Source: Candidatus Thorarchaeota archaeon | Lineage (GTDB): Archaea; Asgardarchaeota; Thorarchaeia; Thorarchaeales; Thorarchaeaceae | DNA length: 29,664 bases | Direction of reading: 5' to 3' | Assembly (NCBI GenBank): GCA_016840385.1 | Contig: JAEOSL010000035.1 | Span: forward strand, 1-29,664 | Shown here: piece after piece, positions 16,538 through 23,281 of the stretch | How positions within the stretch are numbered: position 1 is the stretch's first letter | Layout: each line of letters begins with the position of its first letter | The notes under the pieces: generated by a model | Databases searched by the model: none | Seen by the model: only the letters and a program-made list of their open reading frames with translations | What the model was told of the DNA's origin: nothing | Made by a program: the position numbers and the translations under genes

Positions 16538-18283
16538 TCATTCAGGTACCTCGAAGAGATCGATGAGCCTGAATCGCTCCACATCAACCAATCCCAGGTC
16601 AGTAATCTTCAGTTTGGGAATAACTGGTAGTGATAGGAAAGACATTGCCATGAATGGCTCATCAAGTGGAGTACCCAGCTTGTGAGCGGCTTCCTTCAAA
16701 TCCTTCAACTTCTCACTGACGTGCTCAATTGGTTGGTCACTCATTAGACCTGCAATTGGTAAGGGAAGAGAATCCAGGACTTCACCATCTTTCACAACTG
16801 CAATGCCACCATGCATTCGAACAATTTGAACAGCTGCTGCTATCAAATCTTCATCATTTGTTGAAACTGCTACAAGATTGTGACTATCATGTGCTATTGA
16901 TGATACCATGGCACCCTCTTTAATTCCCATTCCTTTGACAAATCCTACCGAACGTGGTTCTGATGCATTGTGACGTTCGATGATTGCAATCTTTGTTATA
17001 TCATTATCAATATCGGGGACTACCAGTCCATCAACTACTTTTGGTTCTTCTATAAGTCGATCTGTCATAATTTGGTCCTTGATCATTCCTATGACATTCA
17101 TATGAGAACCTCGAGCTTTAACTTGGAAGTCTTCAGGCTCAAGGTACTGAATGTTGATTGAGCGTCGCAATCGTGGTTGTTCCTCAATTCCAAATTTATG
17201 AACCATCTTACCTTTCTTTGCTACGAGAGTCCCCTGTTTGTAAACCCGTTCGACATTGATGTCCTTCAAATTATCTAGAACCACAAGATCAGCATGATAG
17301 CCTGGAGCTACTGCACCAATGTACCTGAGACCGTAATGTCTTGCGGTTGACAATGTGGCTACTTTGATCGCGATAACAGGATCAACGCCCATTGCTATTG
17401 CTTCACGAACCATACTGTCGATGTGACCTTTTGTTATGAGGTCCAGAGTATTTCTATCGTCAGTTACAAAACTGCAACACATGGAAGTCATTTCATTGAT
17501 TAGAGGTCCTAAAGCTTTGAGGTTCTTTGCTGTTGAACCTTCACGAATATGAATATGCATACCACGAGCCAACTTTTTCTTAGCTTCCTCAAGTGTCCAA
17601 CATTCATGTTCTGACGTGATTCTTGCGGATGCATACGCATTCAGATTTAAACCATCAAGTTCAGGTGCGTGGCCATCAATACGCTTCCCCATTCTTAGGG
17701 CTACTGCAATTTTATCCAATACTTTGGGGTCTCTGTAAATGACTCCTGGATAATTCATGACCTCTGCAAGACCTAACACATAATGCTCAGTAAGTAAGGG
17801 TTTGATATCAAGAAAGTCCAGAGCAACGCCATTTGTTTCAAGATCAGTTGAGGGTACACAGGATGGAATCATCATATAGAACTCAAGAGCTCCACCTCTC
17901 ATACTCTTGCTCATGTAGAGAATTCCTTCCATACCAAGTACATTGGCAATCTCGTGCGGATCTGCTACAACAGCACCCGTTCCATGAGGTACCACTGCAC
18001 GAGCATATTGAATTGGCATGACCATACTAGATTCTACATGAACGTGTCCATCGATAAATGAAGGAGCAACATACTTCCCTTTGAGGTCGGTATATTTCTT
18101 ACCAGCATATTCACCAATCCCAGCAATGTATTCACCATGAATAGCTATGTCTCCAGAAATGATATCACCATTGAACACATCAACGACATTGGCATTCTTC
18201 AATACCAAGTCAGCGCGGGTCCTGCCTGAAGCAACATCAATCATTTCTGCTAATGGGTAATCATCGGATCGTTCAAGAAACAT
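16538..18283 (-). CDS. ade: Adenine deaminase
   Basis: A 581-residue protein, the full length for Ade (amidohydrolase superfamily, about 570-600). Metal-ligand motif IDGHVHVESS (H80, H82) and the Ade-specific PHGTGAVVADPHEIANV are present, as are EVMNYPGV, RIDGHAPEL, ITSEHECW and FVTDDRN. The C-terminal domain characteristic of adenine deaminase (SIAHDSHNLVAVST, then the Gly-rich GGIAVV segment) is intact. It deaminates adenine to hypoxanthine and ammonia in the cytoplasm for purine salvage. ATG 18283 is preceded by GAAGTGAG. The 154-base gap to the divergent radical SAM gene must hold both promoters, though I see no convincing TATA box there for ade. Confidence 0.96.
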   Translation of the reverse strand: MFLERSDDYPLAEMIDVASGRTRADLVLKNANVVDVFNGDIISGDIAIHGEYIAGIGEYAGKKYTDLKGKYVAPSFIDGHVHVESSMVMPIQYARAVVPHGTGAVVADPHEIANVLGMEGILYMSKSMRGGALEFYMMIPSCVPSTDLETNGVALDFLDIKPLLTEHYVLGLAEVMNYPGVIYRDPKVLDKIAVALRMGKRIDGHAPELDGLNLNAYASARITSEHECWTLEEAKKKLARGMHIHIREGSTAKNLKALGPLINEMTSMCCSFVTDDRNTLDLITKGHIDSMVREAIAMGVDPVIAIKVATLSTARHYGLRYIGAVAPGYHADLVVLDNLKDINVERVYKQGTLVAKKGKMVHKFGIEEQPRLRRSINIQYLEPEDFQVKARGSHMNVIGMIKDQIMTDRLIEEPKVVDGLVVPDIDNDITKIAIIERHNASEPRSVGFVKGMGIKEGAMVSSIAHDSHNLVAVSTNDEDLIAAAVQIVRMHGGIAVVKDGEVLDSLPLPIAGLMSDQPIEHVSEKLKDLKEAAHKLGTPLDEPFMAMSFLSLPVIPKLKITDLGLVDVERFRLIDLFEVPE

Positions 18284-18437
18284 ATCTACTCACTTCATTC
18301 TGTGTAGCAGTCCACAAACAAAAGGGTTTCTCAAGATACTCAATTCAACCGAGTGTGAGATAGAAAAGGGGGTTTCGCTTTGAACCATAAAGCCCAAGAA
18401 TGCCGCTGATACGATAATCTGTTGGAGTAATTCAGAA

Positions 18438-19742
18438 TTGAGATACGAATGTGTGAAAGCAAAGTCGCTGCTATCAAAAAAGGAGATGACAGCAGACACC
18501 TGGTTTCATGTCAATAGGTCTCTCAATGCGTATCGAGGATGTGAACACGGGTGTGTATATTGCGACGGGATGAACGAATATTATCACGTTGATAATTTCA
18601 TGAGTCACATAAGAATCAAGGAAAATGCCCCAGAGATTCTCAAGAAAGAATTGAAGAAACTTGGTTTTACTTCACAAAGGGAACTTGAAACTGAAACTCT
18701 ATGGTCCTTCCTACCGGATGATGATGCTAAACGTCTAGCTATGAAGAAACCTCGACGAAGTGTCATTGGGGTGTGTGGTGGCGTATCTGATGGATTCCAA
18801 CCAGCGGAGAAAGAACACAAGATCACCCAGCAGATTTTGGAAACATTAGTGGATTTCCGATTACCCGCTATGATCCTAACAAAATCAGATCTCGTGCTCC
18901 GAGACATCGAGCTTCTCAAAGACCTCAATGAAGTAGCTTTTGTCAATGCAGTTTTTACGATTACGCTTCATGATGACGAGAAGAGAAAAATAATTGAACC
19001 CCGAGCTTCATCGACCCCTGAGAGATTTGCAGCTTTGAAGGAACTGCGAAAAGCAGGGATTCCAGGAGGGGTCATGGCAACGCCGATTGTTCCATGGATA
19101 GGAACAGATTATGAGAATATCGAGGGACTGACCAAGGAAGCAAAGGCAGCGAATGCTGAATTCATTTTGTTTGGGGGGATGACTCTCAAACCTGGTCGTC
19201 AAAAGGAATACTTCATGCGAGTGGTAAATCATCATTTTCCACAATATGAAGACAACCTGAAGTCTGCGTACGCGAACGATAACAGGTATGGTCAACCAGT
19301 CTGGGAGAAACTACCAACCAATGTGATGTTCATGGGTCATCAAGCATGCAAGAAAGTTGGAATCTCTGATAGATCGGTGAGACATACACTGCCCTTTGCC
19401 CATGAGATGAATTACAAGGTTCTTGGAATCCTACTGGACATTGAGTTCTATCAAAACTATCTGATGGGAATCCCATGGAGAGTCAGTAAACCATTCCATG
19501 AGCTCTCAGTGAAATTGGAGAAAGGTGTTGAAGATCTGCAGATTCTGAGCGATGAGGGTAGATTGAAGGAAACTCTATTCATTTCGGATTCAATGGTAAA
19601 TATCGTACAACAGATTATTGATGCAGGGGATTCTGACTACCTCAAGAATCTCCTAAACCGAATTCCTTTGGAGAGTTCAGAAGAGCAGAAAGTGGGGATT
19701 CCAATGGACGAATTTACAGATGAAAACAATTTGACATCATGA
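18438..19742 (+). CDS. SplB-like radical SAM protein
   Basis: A 434-residue protein. The radical SAM cluster motif C-x3-C-x2-C is at C35, C39, C42 (YRGCEHGCVYCDG). The N-terminal segment ending 'SLNAYRGCEHGCVYC' is diagnostic of the spore-photoproduct-lyase/Rv2578c-like group. The SAM-binding Gly-rich strand is probably VIGVCGGVSD, and later strands (AMILTKSDLVLRD, VFTITLHDD, GGVMATPIVPWI) follow the expected partial TIM barrel. Archaeal members have no established substrate; repair of a nucleic-acid lesion is one possibility by analogy. It should be a cytoplasmic iron-sulfur enzyme. TTG 18438 lies 10 bases after GGAG (18424-18427). No partner gene is adjacent: it is divergent from ade and convergent with the surface protein at 19770. 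Confidence 0.85.
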   Translation: MRYECVKAKSLLSKKEMTADTWFHVNRSLNAYRGCEHGCVYCDGMNEYYHVDNFMSHIRIKENAPEILKKELKKLGFTSQRELETETLWSFLPDDDAKRLAMKKPRRSVIGVCGGVSDGFQPAEKEHKITQQILETLVDFRLPAMILTKSDLVLRDIELLKDLNEVAFVNAVFTITLHDDEKRKIIEPRASSTPERFAALKELRKAGIPGGVMATPIVPWIGTDYENIEGLTKEAKAANAEFILFGGMTLKPGRQKEYFMRVVNHHFPQYEDNLKSAYANDNRYGQPVWEKLPTNVMFMGHQACKKVGISDRSVRHTLPFAHEMNYKVLGILLDIEFYQNYLMGIPWRVSKPFHELSVKLEKGVEDLQILSDEGRLKETLFISDSMVNIVQQIIDAGDSDYLKNLLNRIPLESSEEQKVGIPMDEFTDENNLTS

Positions 19743-19769
19743 ACTCTTCTCATATCGACAGTTCCACTA

Positions 19770-21518
19770 TCAGGTCTTATTCTTAGCAATTAACACGAAT
19801 ATTACCAAGATGACAATAATTGACCCAATCGAAATAGCAAGAGTGACTGTGTCGAGAATATCTCCAGGAGTGGATGCTGTAGTTGTGTTCGTCGTTGTAG
19901 TCGTTGGGGAAGTGGTTGGGGAAGTAGTTGATGTTGTAGTTGTTGTAGTGGTGGTTGTGTTCGTTGTTGTTGTCGTAGTTGTTGTTGTGGTTACTTCAAG
20001 AACTTCAACAATAACAGTATCAATTGATGCTAAAAATATTTTATCAAAAACACGGATTGTGTAATTGAAAACACCTACAGGAAGCTCACCTACGTATATC
20101 GAAACTATTGTTGACTCATCAAATCCCCAAACGTGAGATACTATTAATGCGCCATCCTTGAAAATCTCATAATAAAACAAACTCACGTCATCTGGAGTCC
20201 ATTCTATTGCACTGTCATTGTTACCTTCATAGTATACAATGTCAATAGGATGATTAATCGATGGAGGAAGCGGGTTCAGAACAGTAACAATTACCGTATC
20301 TGACAAGGTGATATTTTCCTCATTTTGCACCTGGAGGGTGTAGTTGTAAACTCCTACACTCAACCCATCAACTAGTACGTATATGTTTTCAGTTGAAGAG
20401 TTCCATAGTCCCTCTTTAAGAAGTACTTCATCAAAAGTGATATTGTAAGACTTAGGATCTGAACTATGTGCTCGCCAATCAATGGCATTTCCTGTCACAC
20501 CCATTTCATATTCAATATCGTCAGGAGAAATGATTAGAAAGTTTCCAAGTAATTTCATTCCAAAATCAATTGTTTGGAGAACGAAGATTTGTCCTTCCAG
20601 GATTTTTTCATAATAATATGATGTTGACATTGGTTGGTAGTCGCCATAGGGAGATGCACCGGATACCACTACTACACCAGAGTTTGTAGTTCCAAGATCA
20701 GTTTCCATGGTAGCGCATACAAATGGTCCAACTTGACCATCGAGATGTGCTACAGGTGGCACCAAATCACAATCATCAATTGTTGCAGATTCACCATAAC
20801 TAAGTAAAGGATGAACATTTTCCAAGGAAGTCGATTCCAAAGCAACCGGTTCAATCCCTTCTCCAGGGTTTGTACTATTGCTTCCATAGAGTAATGTGGG
20901 ACCATGCATGAGCACTCTATCTACACCATCAACGATGCCTGCAACAAAGGGATCTGTGCTCGTATTGTTTGCTAGAACTCTGTATGATGCACCACAGTTT
21001 GAGTAAGCATCAGATATAGAAACATGCTCAGGATAAACATGAGACCCAGCTATTTCCAACATAGCTGATGCATTCTTATTGATGTATGAATAACCACCGT
21101 AGTCTGAGTCCGCACATACCCAGAAGAATTTACTTCCACCATTGAACCAATCGTCAACTGCCGCATATTCCGAAGTGGTGAACCCAGCTGTGCCCCCATA
21201 ATCATAGACAGCACCCAGAACAAGACCAGTAGCTGATGCAAGAATTGTATCATTTAGTCCACCCCAAGCCCAAACAACATTGTATCCTAGGGCAGTCAGA
21301 TTATTAGCTAGCCAGGTATCTTCTTCATAAAATTTGTAGACACTGTACTGACCATGACTCATATCAAACACAATGGTGAGTGGTTCATCTGACGTTTCCA
21401 TAATTGTTAATGGATCTTTTAGGACTAGATTATCAGTCGATGATGAAATTGTAAAGCTGCTTACCATTAGTATTAGAATCATCACTGAAACTTGAATTTC
21501 CCACCCTCTTACGAACAT
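19770..21518 (-). CDS. Surface protein: GATase-like domain, two Ig-like modules, poly-Thr linker, membrane anchor
   Basis: A 582-residue protein. The N-terminus MFVRGWEIQVSVMILILMVS acts as a signal peptide. Residues ~45-330 form a class I glutamine-amidotransferase-like (GIFT/DUF4350-like) domain: LTIVFDMSHGQYSVYKF, GYNVVWAWGG, a DDWFNGGSKFFWVCAD strand-loop and VVVVSGASPYGDY near the end. Two Ig-like modules follow (from SPDDIEYEMG and from NHPIDIVYYEG), then a ~44-residue linker made nearly all of Thr (509-552), one membrane helix and the tail AKNKT. Many NxS/T sequons are present; the Thr linker is a likely O-glycosylation stalk. It shares module order with the partial protein at 1-1500. 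A TATA-like AATATTTAAC on minus ends ~23 bases before ATG 21518, and I see no SD, so the mRNA may be leaderless. Confidence 0.87.
   Translation of the reverse strand: MFVRGWEIQVSVMILILMVSSFTISSSTDNLVLKDPLTIMETSDEPLTIVFDMSHGQYSVYKFYEEDTWLANNLTALGYNVVWAWGGLNDTILASATGLVLGAVYDYGGTAGFTTSEYAAVDDWFNGGSKFFWVCADSDYGGYSYINKNASAMLEIAGSHVYPEHVSISDAYSNCGASYRVLANNTSTDPFVAGIVDGVDRVLMHGPTLLYGSNSTNPGEGIEPVALESTSLENVHPLLSYGESATIDDCDLVPPVAHLDGQVGPFVCATMETDLGTTNSGVVVVSGASPYGDYQPMSTSYYYEKILEGQIFVLQTIDFGMKLLGNFLIISPDDIEYEMGVTGNAIDWRAHSSDPKSYNITFDEVLLKEGLWNSSTENIYVLVDGLSVGVYNYTLQVQNEENITLSDTVIVTVLNPLPPSINHPIDIVYYEGNNDSAIEWTPDDVSLFYYEIFKDGALIVSHVWGFDESTIVSIYVGELPVGVFNYTIRVFDKIFLASIDTVIVEVLEVTTTTTTTTTTNTTTTTTTTTSTTSPTTSPTTTTTNTTTASTPGDILDTVTLAISIGSIIVILVIFVLIAKNKT
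19863..19994 (-). repeat. Low-complexity Thr-codon repeat (coding)
   Basis: About 130 bases of imperfect ACN triplets (read on minus) encode the poly-Thr stalk. Codon third positions vary (ACA, ACT, ACG, ACC), so this is selected protein composition rather than a recently expanded DNA microsatellite. Shorter equivalents are at ~1378-1400 and ~8450-8480. Confidence 0.8.
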
Positions 21519-21540
21519 ACTTTTTCAAACACCAATCTCT

Positions 21541-21600
21541 GTTAAATATTCTATTATTAGCATTTATCCAAAAGTTAATAACTAATTAACCATAGTTAAT
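21541..21600. promoter_or_regulatory. Divergent promoter region with GTTAAT half-site array
   Basis: This region separates the surface-protein gene (minus) from the mini zinc-finger gene (plus). It holds a TATA-like GTTAAATATT (21541-21550), used on minus. It also holds three half-sites: GTTAAT at 21574-21579, ATTAAC at 21585-21590, GTTAAT at 21595-21600. Adjacent half-sites are inverted and start 11 and 10 bases apart, roughly one helical turn. GTTAAA at 21541 is 33 bases (three turns) from the first. The layout suggests an operator for one regulator; which one is unknown. Confidence 0.45.
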
Positions 21601-21610
21601 ATTGATTATT

Positions 21611-21721
21611 ATGGAAGAAAAACAACAATTCGAGTGTAAGTTCTGTGGCCACCACTTCGACTCCAAATTGGAGATGAAGAATCATGCTATGGAAACGCAC
21701 CCAGAGAAGATGGGAAAATAA
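21611..21721 (+). CDS. Mini C2H2 zinc-finger protein (36 aa)
   Basis: A 36-residue protein. It carries one complete classical C2H2 finger: C-x2-C-x12-H-x4-H, with FECKFCGHHF at the knuckle and the helix KLEMKNHAMETHPEK. Key hydrophobic positions (F7, F16, L20) match the canonical finger spacing. Almost nothing lies outside the finger: six residues before it and seven after. A hairpin/terminator starts 17 bases after the stop, so it is a stand-alone transcript. Such tiny C2H2 proteins occur in archaea and viruses and may bind DNA or RNA. The TATA/SD context is AT-rich and no SD is evident, so the mRNA may be leaderless. It could bind the half-site array just upstream, but this is only a positional inference. 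Confidence 0.8.
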   Translation: MEEKQQFECKFCGHHFDSKLEMKNHAMETHPEKMGK

Positions 21722-21737
21722 TCCCGCAATACTAGCT

Positions 21738-21775
21738 ATCCCTGGCATCACGGTGTCAGGGATTCCATTCTTTCT
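21738..21775 (+). terminator. Hairpin terminator after the zinc-finger gene
   Basis: ATCCCTG (21738-21744) and CAGGGAT (21757-21763) form a perfect 7-bp stem. It extends inward to ~11 bp with two G-T pairs around a four-base loop. A T-rich stretch (TCCATTCTTTCTT) follows. It lies 17 bases after the stop. Confidence 0.65.
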
Positions 21776-21875
21776 TCAGGAAAACTGTATACAATCGACT
21801 TTTATTTGATGATGTACCAGCCCGATTCGATTGATTCTTCAGTTAGATAGATAATCTATGGAGATGGTGGTTAGG

Positions 21876-22517
21876 ATGGACATCAGAACTGATTCGAAAA
21901 GCATAGCGCTGCTAGCAATATTTTCGTCAATTGTCGTTGCATTAGAAGTATTCCCTATCATTGGTATCACAGATTTGAAATTCTTCCCAGGAGGAACACC
22001 ATTTACTGTGGATTGGACAGGCATTCCAATCGTTATTGTTTTTGTTGGTCTTGGGACAATCTCAAGTCTGATTTCAATAGGGATTATGTTTGTTGCAATA
22101 GGCTATCGTAACCCTGCAGGAGCTATCTTCAAGGGATCTGCAGAGTTATTTACAATCATAGGACTACTGGCAGCAAGACTCATTGCCAATAGGAAATCGC
22201 TTGATGGAAAAGCGAGTGTTGCTTTGTATTTGGTCTTCGGTATTTCTACTCGTGCCATAGGAATGTTCTTCCTCAACATCCCCTTGCTTACAATTTTCTA
22301 TCCCCTATCTTACACCACAGAGTCAGCTATCACCGTTTCGGCTGTTTTAGTTCCATGGAATGCGCTACAAGCAGCTATCAATATCATTGGAGGAATGGTA
22401 TTGTATCAACTCATTCCAGAGAGCATTAAAATTCAAGCAGGTTTAGGTAGATTTCGAAATGATGATGTGAAGTACGAAGAATTATCAGAGGATGAACTCA
22501 AGACAAACAACGAGTAG
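21876..22517 (+). CDS. ECF-type transporter substrate-binding (S) component
   Basis: About 213 residues with six hydrophobic helices, the size and topology of ECF transporter S-components. Signature features are the Ala/Ser-rich first helix (SIALLAIFSSIVVALEVFP), the loop FFPGGTPFTVDWTGIPIVIV near the substrate site and a Gly/Asn-rich NPAGAIFKGSAELFT segment. The hydrophilic C-terminal tail is acidic (DVKYEELSEDELKTNNE). No T-component or ATPase gene is nearby, so it would share a common energising module. ATG 21876 is preferred because GGTGG ends five bases upstream; ATG 21858 and 21864 are in frame. The next gene, cofE, starts four bases after the stop, so the substrate may be a flavin or deazaflavin precursor (inference). 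Confidence 0.75.
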   Translation: MDIRTDSKSIALLAIFSSIVVALEVFPIIGITDLKFFPGGTPFTVDWTGIPIVIVFVGLGTISSLISIGIMFVAIGYRNPAGAIFKGSAELFTIIGLLAARLIANRKSLDGKASVALYLVFGISTRAIGMFFLNIPLLTIFYPLSYTTESAITVSAVLVPWNALQAAINIIGGMVLYQLIPESIKIQAGLGRFRNDDVKYEELSEDELKTNNE

Positions 22518-22521
22518 ATCA

Positions 22522-23277
22522 ATGCAAGGAAAAGAAATTCAGGTTATCCCAGTTGTTGGATATCCTATAGTGAAAGAAGGAGATAATCTCAGTGAACTCC
22601 TTTTATCTACAATGAAGAAAATGAATTTAGAATTTCAAACTGGCGATGTAGTCATTGTGTCACATTCGATCGTATCAGTAGCAGAAGGTTCCATGTACAC
22701 TCTCTCAGAGATAGCTCCAACTGAAAAGGCACGTCAAATCGCGTCGAGCAAAGATCACTCAGAAGAAATTATCCAAATAGCTATCCTGGAATCTTCTGAA
22801 ATCATTCGAGAAGAACCTATTCTAATCACGAAAACACATCAAGGATTCATTACAGATTACTCAGGAGTAGATGAGAGTAATGCACCTAATGGAAAAGCAA
22901 TCGTCCTTCCAAGAGACCCTGATGCATCTGCTAGAAAAATCCATGAGATTATTTCCAAAGAAGCTGGATTCTCCATACCTGTAATTATTACAGATACACA
23001 GGGACGTCCATGGAAACGAGGTGCAGTGAATCTCGCAATTGGTGTTGCAGGAATGTCACCTTTTGTTGTGAATAAGGGCAAATCCGATATCTACGGGAAG
23101 GAACTCCGTTCTTCTCTTGTCTGTGTCGCAGATGAAATTGCAGCAAGTGCAGAACTTGTCATGGGTCAGGCAGATGAGAAGGTCCCAATTGCGATAGTGA
23201 GAGGCGTTGACATAGATGAAACATTAGGCACAGCACAAGAGATACTTCGTGAGGGAACTGAAGATCTCTTTCAGTAG
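22522..23277 (+). CDS. cofE: Coenzyme F420-0:L-glutamate ligase
   Basis: About 251 residues from ATG 22522. Motifs match CofE: the N-terminal IQVIPVVGYPIVKEGD, GDVVIVSHSIVSVAEG (the family has 'qKiVSkaEGR' here, so this is a variant with His-Ser in place of Gln-Lys), an ALESSEIIR-type segment preceding the loop ITKTHQGFITDYSGVDESN, and the core FSIPVIITDTQGRPWKRG followed by AVNLAIGVAG. The late helix DEIAASAELVMGQ is also canonical. CofE adds gamma-linked glutamates to F420-0 using GTP. An in-frame ATG at 22492 would overlap the upstream gene; the family N-terminus favours 22522. It is coupled to the S-component gene, so both are likely one transcript. Confidence 0.93.
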   Translation: MQGKEIQVIPVVGYPIVKEGDNLSELLLSTMKKMNLEFQTGDVVIVSHSIVSVAEGSMYTLSEIAPTEKARQIASSKDHSEEIIQIAILESSEIIREEPILITKTHQGFITDYSGVDESNAPNGKAIVLPRDPDASARKIHEIISKEAGFSIPVIITDTQGRPWKRGAVNLAIGVAGMSPFVVNKGKSDIYGKELRSSLVCVADEIAASAELVMGQADEKVPIAIVRGVDIDETLGTAQEILREGTEDLFQ

Positions 23278-23281
23278 GCTA

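Noticed and set aside
18284..18437. tRNA or small RNA in the ade-radical SAM gap
   Set aside because: No cloverleaf or strong hairpin was seen; only short AT-rich inverted matches such as CTCAATTC/GAATTGAG.
19863..19994. GTT/GTC-rich stretch as a CRISPR or microsatellite
   Set aside because: It is a poly-Thr stalk read on the minus strand with mixed codons and no spacers.
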